Shown: positions 7,475 to 16,380, numbered from the stretch's first letter. The stretch: 64,000 bases of DNA from Kitasatospora sp. NA04385 (GCF_013364235.1 NZ_CP054919.1:5426267-5490266); one strand, 5' to 3'. Numbers and translations are program-made. The notes: generated from the letters alone by a model not told the origin.

Positions 7475-8314
7475 ATGGCGAACTTCACCGCCGCGGACGT
7501 CAAGAAGCTCCGTGAGCTCACCGGCGCCGGCATGATGGACTGCAAGAAGGCCCTGGACGAGGCCGAGGGCGACGTCCAGAAGGCCGTCGAGCTCCTGCGC
7601 ATCAAGGGCCAGAAGGGCGTTGCCAAGCGCGAGGGCCGCGACGCCTCCAACGGCGCCGTCGCCGCGCTGATCGCCGAGGACAAGAAGTCCGGCGTCCTGG
7701 TCGAGCTGAACTGCGAGACCGACTTCGTCGCCAAGGGCGGCAAGTTCGTCGAGGTCGCCAACGCGATCGCCGCCCACGTGGCCGCCACCTCCCCGGCCGA
7801 CCTGGACGCCGCCCTGGCCTCCGAGATCGCCCCGGACCAGACCGTCCAGCAGTTCGTGGACGAGGCCAACGCGACCCTCGGCGAGAAGATCGTGTTCCGC
7901 CGCTTCGCGCAGTTCGACAACGACGGCTTCGTCGGCGTCTACCTGCACAAGTCGGACCCGGACCTGCCGCCGACCATCGGTGTCCTCGTCGAGCTCGACC
8001 AGGAGAACGCCGACACCGCCAAGGACGTCGCCCAGCACATCGCCGCCTTCGCGCCGAAGTACCTCTCCCGCGAGGAGATCCCGGCCGAGGACCTGGAGAA
8101 CGAGCGCCGCGTCGCCGAGGCCACCGCTCGCGAGGAGGGCAAGCCCGAGGCCGCCCTGCCGAAGATCGTCGAGGGTCGGGTCACCGGCTTCGTCAAGGAG
8201 AACGCCGTCCTGGAGCAGGCGTTCGCCAAGGACAACAAGAAGTCCGTCGCCAAGGTCCTCGACGAGGCCGGCGTCACCCTCAAGCGCTTCGTCCGCTTCC
8301 GCGTCGGCGCCTGA
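7475..8314 (+). CDS. tsf: Translation elongation factor Ts
   Basis: EF-Ts is the guanine-nucleotide exchange factor for EF-Tu. The 279-aa protein has the N-terminal UBA-like domain (FTAADVKKLRELTGAGMMDC, KKALDEAEGDVQKAVELLR), the core motif LVELNCETDFVAK, and the IAAFAPKYLSREEIP segment. Length is typical for actinobacteria. ATG 7475 follows an AGAAGAGA stretch. It lies 132 bp after rpsB, in the universal rpsB-tsf-pyrH-frr order. Confidence 0.98.
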   Translation: MANFTAADVKKLRELTGAGMMDCKKALDEAEGDVQKAVELLRIKGQKGVAKREGRDASNGAVAALIAEDKKSGVLVELNCETDFVAKGGKFVEVANAIAAHVAATSPADLDAALASEIAPDQTVQQFVDEANATLGEKIVFRRFAQFDNDGFVGVYLHKSDPDLPPTIGVLVELDQENADTAKDVAQHIAAFAPKYLSREEIPAEDLENERRVAEATAREEGKPEAALPKIVEGRVTGFVKENAVLEQAFAKDNKKSVAKVLDEAGVTLKRFVRFRVGA

Positions 8315-8449
8315 GACCCGTTCCCGCGGTCCGTCCCGCCCCTTCCGGCCCCGGGCCGGACATAAAGTAGGAGGACCGCTCCCGTCCGCGAGGACGGAGG
8401 AGCGCGCCGACCGGGCCCCCGAGCACCCACCGGGGGCGGCGTCGGCACC

Positions 8450-8554
8450 ATGAACGACGAGGAGGCCATTGCCGTGCAGGAGACCGTACCGGTTCCCGCG
8501 GCAGTGGCCTCCTCTCGTGTACACGGCACCGGGTCCGCACACCCGGCGCCGTGA
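8450..8554 (+). CDS. Possible 34-codon leader ORF before pyrH
   Basis: An ATG at 8450 opens a 34-codon frame (MNDEEAIAVQETVPVPAAVA, then SSRVHGTGSAHPAP) ending at TGA 8552-8554, 49 bp before pyrH. It is the only small ORF with an ATG in the 289-bp tsf-pyrH gap. There is no good ribosome site before the ATG, although GAGGAGG lies inside it, upstream of an in-frame GTG. It may be chance. If translated, it could couple to or attenuate pyrH. Confidence 0.2.
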   Translation: MNDEEAIAVQETVPVPAAVASSRVHGTGSAHPAP

Positions 8555-8603
8555 CCAGCACTTTGCAGATCTGCTGACCAGCAGGTGGAGAAGGAGAAAG
8601 TCC

Positions 8604-9359
8604 ATGCAGGAGACGCAGGAGACCGCGCCGGGCGGTGCACGCCGCCGGGTACTGCTCAAGCTGTCCGGCGAAGCGTTCGCCGGCGGAGGCGGCCTCGGCG
8701 TCGACCCGGACGTGGTGCACGCCATCGCCCGCGAGATCGCCACGGTGGTCCGGGCCGGGACGGAGGTCGCCATCGTCATCGGCGGCGGCAACTTCTTCCG
8801 CGGCGCCGAGCTCCAGCAGCGCGGCATGGACCGGGCCCGCTCCGACTACATGGGCATGCTCGGCACCGTGATGAACTGCCTCGCGCTCCAGGACTTCCTG
8901 ATCAAGGAGGGCATGGAGACCCGGGTCCAGACCGCCATCACCATGGGCCAGGTCGCCGAGCCGTACCTGCCGCTGCGCGCCATCCGGCACCTGGAGAAGG
9001 GCCGCGTGGTGATCTTCGGCGCCGGTATGGGCATGCCGTACTTCTCCACCGACACCACCGCGGTGCAGCGGGCCCTGGAGATCCACGCCGACGTCCTGCT
9101 GATGGGCAAGAACGGCGTCGACGGCGTCTACGACTCGGACCCGCGCACCAACCCCGCCGCGGTCCGGTTCGACGCGCTGGACTACACCGAGGTGATCTCC
9201 CGCGACCTCAAGGTCGCCGACCTGACCGCGATCACCCTCTGCAAGGACAACGGGCTGCCGATCCTGGTCTTCGAGCTGCTCGCCGAGGGCAATATCGCCC
9301 GCGCGGTCAAGGGTGAGAAGATCGGCACACTCATCAGCGAGGACTCCGCCCGGGCCTAG
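8604..9359 (+). CDS. pyrH: UMP kinase
   Basis: PyrH phosphorylates UMP to UDP in pyrimidine nucleotide synthesis and belongs to the amino-acid-kinase fold, unlike eukaryotic UMP kinases. I chose ATG 8604 (MQETQET) because GGAGAAGGAG ends about 7 bp upstream; the frame is open 45 codons further, but that part is not conserved. The 251-aa product has RVLLKLSGEAFAG (nucleotide-binding loop), VIGGGNFFRGAELQQRGMDR, DYMGMLGTVMNCLALQD, GAGMGMPYFSTDTTAVQRA and LLMGKNGVDGVYDSDP. It is followed by frr after 81 bp. Confidence 0.97.
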   Translation: MQETQETAPGGARRRVLLKLSGEAFAGGGGLGVDPDVVHAIAREIATVVRAGTEVAIVIGGGNFFRGAELQQRGMDRARSDYMGMLGTVMNCLALQDFLIKEGMETRVQTAITMGQVAEPYLPLRAIRHLEKGRVVIFGAGMGMPYFSTDTTAVQRALEIHADVLLMGKNGVDGVYDSDPRTNPAAVRFDALDYTEVISRDLKVADLTAITLCKDNGLPILVFELLAEGNIARAVKGEKIGTLISEDSARA

Positions 9360-9440
9360 CCGCCGGCGGCTCTGAGCAGCACCAGCCGTCCGGGGCACCG
9401 GGACGGGACAACAGCAGATGAACCGGACAGGGAGCAGACA

Positions 9441-9998
9441 GTGATCGATGAGACCCTCCTCGAGGCCGAGGAGAAGATGGAGAAGGCCGTGGGCGTCGCC
9501 AAGGACGACCTCGCCGCCATCCGCACCGGGCGCGCGCACCCGGCGATGTTCGCCAAGATCGTCGCGGAGTACTACGGTGCCCTGACGCCGATCAACCAGC
9601 TGGCCTCGTTCTCCGTGCCGGAGCCGCGGATGGCCATGGTCACCCCGTTCGACAAGACCGCGCTGAAGGCCATCGAGACCGCGATCCGCGACTCGGACCT
9701 GGGCGTCAACCCGTCGAACGACGGCTCCGTCATCCGGGTGGTGCTCCCGCAGCTCACCGAGGAGCGCCGCCGCGAGTACATCAAGCAGGCCCGCGGCAAG
9801 GGCGAGGACGCCAAGGTCTCGGTCCGTTCCGTCCGCCGCAAGGCGAAGGACGCGATCGACAAGCTGGTCAAGGACAAGGAGATCGGCGAGGACGACGGTC
9901 GCCGCGGCGAGAAGGAGCTCGACGACCTGACCGCCAAGTTCGTGGCGCAGATCGACGAGCTGCTCAAGCACAAGGAAGCCGAGCTGCTGGAGGTCTGA
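9441..9998 (+). CDS. frr: Ribosome recycling factor
   Basis: RRF, with EF-G, splits post-termination ribosomes. The 185-aa length is standard. It begins (GTG) with IDETLLEAEEKMEKAVGVAK, then LAAIRTGRAHPAMFAKI, YGALTPINQLASFSVPEPRM, and ends in the long helix region RREYIKQARGKGEDAKVSVR and DELLKHKEAELLEV. AGGGAG lies 6 bp before GTG 9441. It is part of the tsf-pyrH-frr-cdsA block. Confidence 0.97.
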   Translation: MIDETLLEAEEKMEKAVGVAKDDLAAIRTGRAHPAMFAKIVAEYYGALTPINQLASFSVPEPRMAMVTPFDKTALKAIETAIRDSDLGVNPSNDGSVIRVVLPQLTEERRREYIKQARGKGEDAKVSVRSVRRKAKDAIDKLVKDKEIGEDDGRRGEKELDDLTAKFVAQIDELLKHKEAELLEV

Positions 9999-10206
9999 TC
10001 CGGACCCCTGCCCGCAACGCCCCGGACCGGCGGCCAGACCGCCCGGCCCGGGGCGCGGCTCCACCCGGGCCGGATCCGCTCCGGCCGGACCGGCGCCGGC
10101 GGCCCGACCCGGCCGACACCAAACGGGTCACGCGCGGCGGCCCCCGGCATGGCGAGGGGGCGGCGCGGCACAGACTCAGTTCATGCCCCCCGCCCAGGAG
10201 AGCCCC

Positions 10207-11049
10207 GTGGCCCAGACCGACCAGCAGCCCCGCAAGCCGCGCGGCGGCCGCAACCTGCCCGCCGCGATAGGCGTGGGCGTCGGACTCGGGGCCGTGATCG
10301 CGGCCTCGCTGTTCGTGGTCAAGGCGGTCTTCATGGTGGTCGTCGCGGCCGCCGTGGCCGTCGGCATCTGGGAGCTCACCAGCCGGCTCGCCGAGCGCAA
10401 GGACGTCCGCGTCCCGCAGGTCCCGCTGCTGGTCGGCGGCGTCGGCATGGTCGTCACCGGCTACTTCGCGGGCGGCCAGTGGGCCGCCGCGATCCTCGCC
10501 GTCACCGGCCTGGCGATGATGGTGGCCCGGATGGCCACCCCGCCCGAGAACTACCTGCGCGACATAACGGCCGGCGTCTTCACCGCCTTCTACGTGCCGT
10601 TCCTGGCGACCTTCGTCGCCCTGATCCTGGCCGCCGAGGACGGCGCCTGGCGGATCCTGCTGTTCCTGGTCGTCACGGTCTGCTCCGACACCGGCGCCTA
10701 CGCCGTCGGCTACAAGTTCGGCCGCACCAAGCTCGCGCCGACCATCAGCCCCGGCAAGACCCGCGAGGGCCTGGCCGGCGGCGTCGGCCTGTCGATGATC
10801 GCCGGTGCCCTGATGATGCACTTCCTGATCGACGGCGGCAGCTGGTGGCAGGGCCTGATCCTGGGCGGCTGCGCGGCCGTCACCGCGACCCTGGGCGACC
10901 TCGCCGAGTCGATGATCAAGCGCGACCTCGGCATCAAGGACATGGGCACCCTGCTCCCCGGCCACGGCGGCATCATGGACCGGCTGGACTCCCTGCTGCC
11001 CACCGCCCCGGTGGTCTGGCTGCTGCTCGCCGCCTTCGTCGGCAGCTGA
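10207..11049 (+). CDS. cdsA: Phosphatidate cytidylyltransferase (CDP-diglyceride synthase)
   Basis: CdsA makes CDP-diacylglycerol from CTP and phosphatidate at the membrane, the branch point of phospholipid synthesis. I prefer GTG 10207 because AGGAG lies 6 bp upstream; the ATG at 10183 has no ribosome site. About 280 aa with a short Arg/Lys-rich start and roughly seven to eight membrane helices. The signature region is near the C-terminus: GDLAESMIKRDLGIKDMG followed by LLPGHGGIMDRLDSLL, with the catalytic Asp residues present. SDTGAYAVGYKFGRTKLAP and SPGKTREGLAGG also fit. It follows frr, as in most bacteria. Confidence 0.96.
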   Translation: MAQTDQQPRKPRGGRNLPAAIGVGVGLGAVIAASLFVVKAVFMVVVAAAVAVGIWELTSRLAERKDVRVPQVPLLVGGVGMVVTGYFAGGQWAAAILAVTGLAMMVARMATPPENYLRDITAGVFTAFYVPFLATFVALILAAEDGAWRILLFLVVTVCSDTGAYAVGYKFGRTKLAPTISPGKTREGLAGGVGLSMIAGALMMHFLIDGGSWWQGLILGGCAAVTATLGDLAESMIKRDLGIKDMGTLLPGHGGIMDRLDSLLPTAPVVWLLLAAFVGS

Positions 11050-11241
11050 GCCCGGCAGCCGCCGCCAAGCCCGCGGCGTTCGAACGGCCCCCGTAACACG
11101 ACCGCGTCCGGGGGCCGTCCGCTCCCCGGAAGACGGGGCGCCGCCGGTGCCGGGAGCACCGCCGCGACTGCCGGGCGCCGAGCGGCGCCCGCCCCAGCGG
11201 GACGCGGACCGGTTCTCCGGATCTGAGACACTGGAACAACC

Positions 11242-12342
11242 ATGCCTAAGCCCGGAGAACTGACCTTTGTCGCGCCGCGTGGCGCCAAGCCCCCGCGACA
11301 CCTCGCCGACCTCAGCCCTGCCGAGCGCAAGGAGGCCGTCGCCGAGCTGGGCGAACAGCCGTTCCGCGCGAAGCAGCTGTCGAACCACTACTTCGGACGG
11401 ATGTCCGCCGACCCGGAGAGCTGGACGGACATCCCGGCGGCGAGCCGGGCGAAGCTGACCGAGGCGCTGTTGCCCGAGCTGATGTCGGTGGTGCGGCACG
11501 TCTCCTGCGACGACGACGCGACCCGCAAGACGCTGTGGAAGCTGTTCGACGGCACGCTGGTCGAGTCGGTGCTGATGCGCTACCCGGACCGCGTCACCAT
11601 GTGCATCAGCTCGCAGGCCGGCTGCGGCATGAACTGCCCGTTCTGCGCGACCGGCCAGGCGGGGCTGACCCGGAACCTGTCCACCGGGGAGATCGTCGAG
11701 CAGATCGCGTCCGGCATGCGCGACCTCAAGTCCGGGGCGGTCCCCGGCGGCGAGGCCCGGCTGTCGAACGTGGTGTTCATGGGCATGGGCGAGCCGCTGG
11801 CCAACTACAACCGGGTGCTGTCCGCGATCCGCCGCCTCACCGACCCGTCCCCGGACGGCTTCGGCCTCTCGCAGCGCGGCATCACCGTCTCCACCGTCGG
11901 CCTGGTCCCGGCCATGCACCGCTTCGCCGACGAGGGCCTGAGCTGCCGGCTCGCGCTGTCGCTGCACGCCCCGGACGACGAGCTGCGCGACGAGCTGGTG
12001 CCGGTCAACACCCGCTGGAAGGTCGACGAGGTGCTGGACGCCGCGTGGAACTACGCGGAGAAGTCCGGTCGCCGGGTCTCCATCGAGTACGCGCTGATCA
12101 AGGACATCAACGACCAGGCGTGGCGCGCCGACCTGCTCGGCCGGCTGATCAAGAACCGCCGGGTGCACGTGAACCTGATCCCGCTCAACCCGACGCCGGG
12201 TTCGAAGTGGACGGCCTCCCGGCCGGAGGACGAGCGGGAGTTCGTCCGCCGTCTGCAGGCCCACGGCGTGCCCACCACCGTCCGCGACACCCGCGGCCAG
12301 GAGATCGACGGCGCCTGCGGGCAGCTGGCCGCCGCGGGCTGA
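11242..12342 (+). CDS. rlmN: Dual-specificity 23S rRNA/tRNA adenine-C2 methyltransferase RlmN
   Basis: RlmN is a radical-SAM enzyme that methylates A2503 of 23S rRNA and A37 of some tRNAs. The 366-aa protein has the [4Fe-4S] motif CGMNCPFC after MCISSQAG, the loop TGEIVEQI, NVVFMGMGEPLANYN, and the C-terminal catalytic Cys in the DGACGQL segment. The start is ATG 11242 (MPKPGELTF). A strong perfect-stem terminator follows 25 bp after the stop. Confidence 0.97.
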   Translation: MPKPGELTFVAPRGAKPPRHLADLSPAERKEAVAELGEQPFRAKQLSNHYFGRMSADPESWTDIPAASRAKLTEALLPELMSVVRHVSCDDDATRKTLWKLFDGTLVESVLMRYPDRVTMCISSQAGCGMNCPFCATGQAGLTRNLSTGEIVEQIASGMRDLKSGAVPGGEARLSNVVFMGMGEPLANYNRVLSAIRRLTDPSPDGFGLSQRGITVSTVGLVPAMHRFADEGLSCRLALSLHAPDDELRDELVPVNTRWKVDEVLDAAWNYAEKSGRRVSIEYALIKDINDQAWRADLLGRLIKNRRVHVNLIPLNPTPGSKWTASRPEDEREFVRRLQAHGVPTTVRDTRGQEIDGACGQLAAAG

Positions 12343-12367
12343 GCGCCCGGGCAGGACGCAGAACGGA

Positions 12368-12403
12368 CCGGGGCCCGGGAGGACTGTTCCTCCCGGGCCC
12401 CGG
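12368..12403. terminator. Bidirectional terminator between rlmN and the ABC permease gene
   Basis: Perfect 16-bp stem (ccggggcccgggagga / tcctcccgggccccgg) with a CTGT loop, lying between convergent genes. It should work for both strands. Confidence 0.85.
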
Positions 12404-12414
12404 CGCGTGCGCCG

Positions 12415-13554
12415 CTACACCAGCGGGCAGAGCAGGACGGTCAGCCCGCCGGTCAGCAGCAGGACGGTGCTCGCCGTGAGGGTGCGCAGGGTGGCCGTGC
12501 CGGTGAGCAGCCCGGGCGGGGTGCCCAGGCGGTCGAGCGCGTCCAGGGCGGGGCGGCGGGCCGCGCGCAGCTCGTACAGGCGGGCGGCGAGCGCCGCGAC
12601 CGCGCAGGCGAGGACGAGCGCGCCCTCGACCAGGGTGAGCGCCGGGGCGGCGGTGCCCGTCCCGGCCCAGCTCCGCCAGGCGACCAGCATCAGCACGACG
12701 ATCGAGGTGAGGACGGCCAGCGGGGCGCCGAGGCCGCGGGCCTGGGCGGTGAGGCCGCGACCGGCCAGCAGGCGCAGCGGGGCGGGCCGGTGCAGGGCGA
12801 GCAGCCGGCCGGCCAGGGCGAGCAGCGGTCCGGTCCACAGCGCCAGGGCGAGCCCGGCGAGCGCCCAGCCGGTGAGCAGGGCGGGGCTGGTGGCGGGGAG
12901 CCCGGCGGGGAGGGTGACGGTGCGCTCGGCGTCGGTCGCGTCGGGGCGCAGCCCGTACAGTTCGAGGCCGAGCCCGGCGAGCAGCACCGGCGCGGGCAGC
13001 AGCAGCCGCAGCGCGCCGTACCGGGAGCGGGCGGGTTCGGCGGGTCGGCCCGGGAGGCGCTCGGGGAAGCGGACCGCGCAGGCCGCGGAGACGCCGGCGA
13101 CCAGCGGGAGGACCGCGAGCAGGGCGACCGGCGCGGCGGCCGGCAGCGGGACGCCCATGCCGATGTCGGGGGCCAGTGAGGGCCCGGCGATGTCGTTGCG
13201 CAGGATCAGGAACAGCAGCAGCGTGAACGCCGAGCCGAGTGCGCAGGCGAGCGCGGTCTCGCCGGCCACCAGCAGCCGGATCCGGGCGGGCCCGGCGCCG
13301 GCCGCGGTCAGGCCGGTGATCCGCTCGGGGTGCTGGGCGGGGACGGCGCGGGCGGCCGCGGCGGCGAACCAGGCGACCGCGGCGAGCGGCGGCAGGCACC
13401 AGAGCAGCCGTTCGAGGTTGCCCCCGGTGCCCTGCAGGGCGCGGCCGAGCGCGCGCAGCAGGAAGGCGGCGACCACGGCGGCGGCGGTCGCGGTGAGCAG
13501 TCCGCGGGCGAGGTCGAGGGTGCGGTAGCCGCGGGCGAGTCTGAGGTAGTACAC
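12415..13554 (-). CDS. ABC transporter permease (FtsX/MacB-like, poorly conserved)
   Basis: A 379-aa, very hydrophobic protein with about eight to ten membrane helices. It begins with GTG (MYYLRLARGYRTLDLARGLL) and ends LLLTGGLTVLLCPLV. It lies 10 bp after the ABC ATPase gene on the same strand, so the two form an operon. I see no substrate-specific motif. By context it is the membrane half of an exporter or of a cell-envelope ABC system, but the partner ATPase looks degenerate, so active transport is uncertain. Confidence 0.72.
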   Translation of the reverse strand: MYYLRLARGYRTLDLARGLLTATAAAVVAAFLLRALGRALQGTGGNLERLLWCLPPLAAVAWFAAAAARAVPAQHPERITGLTAAGAGPARIRLLVAGETALACALGSAFTLLLFLILRNDIAGPSLAPDIGMGVPLPAAAPVALLAVLPLVAGVSAACAVRFPERLPGRPAEPARSRYGALRLLLPAPVLLAGLGLELYGLRPDATDAERTVTLPAGLPATSPALLTGWALAGLALALWTGPLLALAGRLLALHRPAPLRLLAGRGLTAQARGLGAPLAVLTSIVVLMLVAWRSWAGTGTAAPALTLVEGALVLACAVAALAARLYELRAARRPALDALDRLGTPPGLLTGTATLRTLTASTVLLLTGGLTVLLCPLV

Positions 13555-13564
13555 GGCGGCCCCC

Positions 13565-14284
13565 TCAGCGCTCGGCGGCGGCGACGGCGGCGGGCTCGGC
13601 CGCGATCCGGCCGTCGACCAGCTGGACGGTGCGGTCGGCGTACCGGGCGAGCGCCGGGTCGTGGGTGGCCAGCACGAGGGTCAGCGCGTGCGAGCGGGCG
13701 GCGCTGGCCAGTATCCGCAGGACCTGCTCGCGGTCGTCGTGGTGCAGCGGCGCGGTGGGGTCGTCGGCGAAGACCACCGGCGGCTGCGGGGCCAGCGCGC
13801 GGGCGACGGCGATCCGCTGGCGCAGGTCCTGCCGCAGGTCGGCGGGGCGCAGCCGGGCGCAGTCGGCGACGTCGAGGCGCTCCAGCCAGTCGCCGGCGGC
13901 CTGGTACGCGGCCCGGTGGCCGGCGCCGGCCAGCAGCAGCGGGAGGGCGACGTTCTCGCGGGCGGTCAGTTCCGGCACCAGGTGCGGCTCGGGGCCGACG
14001 TAGCCGAAGCGCTCGCGGCGGAGCTTCTCGCGCCCGGCCCGGCCCAGGGTGTGCACGGGGGAGCTGTGGAACCAGACCTCGCCCTCGTCGACCGGGAGCT
14101 GCGCGGACAGGCAGCCGAGCAGGGTGGACTTGCCGGAGCCGCGCGGGCCGGTGACGGCGAGCATCTCGCCCTCCCGGACGCCCAGCGAGACGCCGCGCAG
14201 GGCGGGGGTGCCGTGGTGGGACTTGACGATGCCTCGGGCCCAGAGCACGTCGTTGTCGGGCGGGGCCGCTGACATGAGATCCAT
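13565..14284 (-). CDS. ABC transporter ATP-binding protein with degenerate signature and Walker B
   Basis: A 239-aa ABC ATPase. Walker A is intact (GPRGSGKST, residues ~46-54) and the H-loop is present (LVLATHDPALARYADR). The signature LSGGQ is replaced by LRQDL (RPADLRQDLRQRIAVARAL). The Walker B end reads VVFADDPTAPL instead of the usual DEPT, so the catalytic Glu is Asp, and the D-loop SALD is APLH. The gene may start at ATG 14284 or at ATG 14275. It is transcribed with the permease. Either a slow or non-hydrolysing ATPase, or a divergent one that still works. Confidence 0.85.
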   Translation of the reverse strand: MDLMSAAPPDNDVLWARGIVKSHHGTPALRGVSLGVREGEMLAVTGPRGSGKSTLLGCLSAQLPVDEGEVWFHSSPVHTLGRAGREKLRRERFGYVGPEPHLVPELTARENVALPLLLAGAGHRAAYQAAGDWLERLDVADCARLRPADLRQDLRQRIAVARALAPQPPVVFADDPTAPLHHDDREQVLRILASAARSHALTLVLATHDPALARYADRTVQLVDGRIAAEPAAVAAAER

Positions 14285-14303
14285 CCAGGTGCCGACGGGG
14301 ATA

Positions 14304-14315
14304 TGACAGTCGTCA
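14304..14315. promoter_or_regulatory. Short palindrome upstream of the ABC operon
   Basis: TGAC-AGTC-GTCA lies 20-31 bp before the ATPase start. On the minus strand it overlaps a -10-like CATATC region. It could be an operator; evidence is weak. Confidence 0.25.
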
Positions 14316-14451
14316 GATTAGAACGATCGGGCGGGGGCGCGGGTGCGCCGCACTGCCCCGAACATGGATGAACCACCCCGAAAGCGGCGTGTCGGGGCGC
14401 GGATTCACCCTGCTGGAGGTCCGGGCCGGGCGCGGGGCGCCCCCGGACGCG

Positions 14452-14495
14452 CCGAAGGGCGGTCCCGGCGGTGAGGAGCCGGGGCCGCCCTTCGG
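14452..14495 (-). terminator. Terminator of the Lrp-aminotransferase operon
   Basis: ccgaagggcgg+cccggc pairs with gccggg+ccgcccttcgg around a short loop, 21 bp past the aminotransferase stop (minus strand). Confidence 0.8.
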
Positions 14496-14515
14496 TGGAG
14501 GGTGGGGAAGGAGGA

Positions 14516-15910
14516 TCAGATCTTCTGCCACGCGTCGGAGAGGCTGGTCCGCAGGATCTGCTCGATCTCGTCGAAGGTCGACTGGTCGGAGATCAGCGGC
14601 GGGGCCAGCTGCACGACCGGGTCGCCGCGGTCGTCGGCGCGGCAGTACAGGCCGTTGTCGAACAGCGCCTTGGAGAGGAAGCCGTACAGGACGCGCTCGA
14701 CCTCGTCGTCGTTGAACGACTCCTTGGTGACCTTGTCCTTGACGAGCTCGATGCCGTAGAAGTACCCGTTGCCGCGGACGTCGCCGACGATCGGCAGGTC
14801 GCGCAGCTTGTTCAGGGTGGCCAGGAACTTCGACTCGTTGTCGAGGACGTGCTGGTTGAGGCCCTCGCGCTCGAAGATGTCGAGGTTGGCCAGCGCCACC
14901 GCGGAGGAGACCGGGTGGCCGCCGAAGGTGTAGCCGTGCAGGAAGGTGTTGTCACCCTTGTAGAACGGCTCGGCGATGCGGTCCGAGATGATCGTGGCGC
15001 CGATCGGGGAGTAGCCCGAGGTCATGCCCTTGGCGCAGGTGATCATGTCCGGCACGTAGCCGAACTTGTCGGCGCCGAACATGGTGCCCAGGCGGCCGAA
15101 GGCGCAGATGACCTCGTCCGAGACCAGCAGCACGTCGTGGCGGTCGCAGATCTCGCGCAGGCGCTGGAAGTACCCGGGCGGCGGCGGGAAGCAGCCGCCG
15201 GCGTTCTGCACCGGCTCGACGAAGACGGCGGCGACGGTCTCGGGGCCCTCGAAGAGGATGGCCTGCTCGATCTCGTCGGCGGCCCAGCGGCCGTAGGCCT
15301 CCGGGTCGACCGTGCCGTCGGGGCCGGCCAGGAAGGCCGGGGCGCGGTAGATATTGGTGTTCGGGGCCTTGTGGGTGCCCGGCACCAGCGGCTCGAACGG
15401 GGCCTTCAGGCCCGGCAGGCCGGTGATGGACAGCGCGCCCTGCGGGGTGCCGTGGTAGGCGACCGCGCGGGAGATGACCTTGTACTTGGTCGGCTTGCCG
15501 GTCAGCTTGAAGTACTGCTTGGCCAGCTTCCAGGCGGTCTCGACGGCCTCGCCGCCACCGGTGGAGAAGAACACCTTGTTCAGGTCGCCCGGGGCGTAGT
15601 TCGCCAGGCGCTCGGCCAGCTCGACGGCCTTCGGGTGGGCGTAGCTCCACACCGGGAAGAAGGCGAGCTCCTTGGCCTGCTTGGCGGCGGCCTCGGCGAG
15701 CTCCTCGCGGCCGTGGCCCGCCTGCACCACGAAGAGGCCGGCCAGGCCGTCGAGGTACTTGCGGCCCTTGTCGTCCCAGACGTAGGTGCCCTCGCCCTTG
15801 ACGATCGTCGGCACGGGGGAGTTCTCGTACGACGACATGCGGGTGAAGTGCATCCACAGGTGGTCGTAGGCGGTCTTGGAAAGGTCCTTCTGGGCCGGGT
15901 CGGCTGTCAT
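14516..15910 (-). CDS. Class-III PLP aminotransferase (putrescine/GABA/omega-amino-acid type)
   Basis: A PLP-dependent transaminase moving an omega-amino group from a diamine or omega-amino acid to a keto acid. The 464-aa protein starts at ATG 15910 (MTADPAQKDLSKTAYDHLW). The ATG overlaps the stop of the upstream Lrp gene by 4 bp (ATGA), so translation is coupled. Motifs: FFSTGGGEAVETAWKLAKQY, the cofactor-binding VFVEPVQNAGG, LLVSDEVICAFGRLG, and the Schiff-base Lys in CAKGMTSGYSPIGA. The Lrp regulator upstream and an aminobutyraldehyde dehydrogenase across the promoter region point to polyamine or GABA breakdown. Exact substrate unknown. Confidence 0.9.
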   Translation of the reverse strand: MTADPAQKDLSKTAYDHLWMHFTRMSSYENSPVPTIVKGEGTYVWDDKGRKYLDGLAGLFVVQAGHGREELAEAAAKQAKELAFFPVWSYAHPKAVELAERLANYAPGDLNKVFFSTGGGEAVETAWKLAKQYFKLTGKPTKYKVISRAVAYHGTPQGALSITGLPGLKAPFEPLVPGTHKAPNTNIYRAPAFLAGPDGTVDPEAYGRWAADEIEQAILFEGPETVAAVFVEPVQNAGGCFPPPPGYFQRLREICDRHDVLLVSDEVICAFGRLGTMFGADKFGYVPDMITCAKGMTSGYSPIGATIISDRIAEPFYKGDNTFLHGYTFGGHPVSSAVALANLDIFEREGLNQHVLDNESKFLATLNKLRDLPIVGDVRGNGYFYGIELVKDKVTKESFNDDEVERVLYGFLSKALFDNGLYCRADDRGDPVVQLAPPLISDQSTFDEIEQILRTSLSDAWQKI

Positions 15911-16380
15911 CGGGTGCCCCAGGTGTAGGTCTGTTTCCGGAGCTTCAGGTAAACGAAGCTCTCGGTGCTCCGCACGCCGGGAAGCGAGCGGATGCGCTTG
16001 TTGATCAGTTCGAGAAGGTGCTCGTCGTCCTCGCACACCAGCTCGGCGAGGAGGTCGAACGAACCCGCGGTGCACACCACGTAGTCGACCTCGTCGAAGG
16101 CGGCCAGCGCGTCGGCGACCGGTTCGATGTCGCCCTCCACGCGGATGCCCACCATCGCCTGGCGGGTGAATCCGACGGTGAGGGGGTCGGTCACGGCGAC
16201 GATCTGCATCACGCCCTGGTCGAGCAGCTTCTGGACGCGTTGCCGGACGGCCGCCTCGGACAGGCCCACGGCCTTGCCGATGGCGGCGTACGGACGGCGC
16301 CCGTCCTCCTGGAGCTGCTCGATGATCGCCTTGGAGGCGGCGTCGAGGGGAACGCTGGCGTTCCGGTCACGGTTGGCCAC
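15907..16380 (-). CDS. Lrp/AsnC-family transcriptional regulator
   Basis: 157 aa from GTG 16380. The frame is open further upstream, but only from here does it look like Lrp. N-terminal helix-turn-helix: LDAASKAIIEQLQEDGRRPY, AIGKAVGLSEAAVRQRVQKL (residues ~10-55). The C-terminal RAM ligand-binding domain follows (TDPLTVGFTRQAMVGIRV, GSFDLLAELVCEDDEHLLE). It is divergent from the dehydrogenase gene and overlaps the aminotransferase gene. I recall that a similarly placed Lrp regulator in S. coelicolor controls polyamine use (EpuRI); assigning that role here is inference. Confidence 0.9.
   Translation of the reverse strand: MANRDRNASVPLDAASKAIIEQLQEDGRRPYAAIGKAVGLSEAAVRQRVQKLLDQGVMQIVAVTDPLTVGFTRQAMVGIRVEGDIEPVADALAAFDEVDYVVCTAGSFDLLAELVCEDDEHLLELINKRIRSLPGVRSTESFVYLKLRKQTYTWGTR

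Noticed and set aside
5609..8827. 1072-codon open frame on the minus strand
   Set aside because: It lies opposite rpsB, tsf and pyrH; its Leu/Gly/Asp-rich text is the antisense shadow of these high-GC3 genes.
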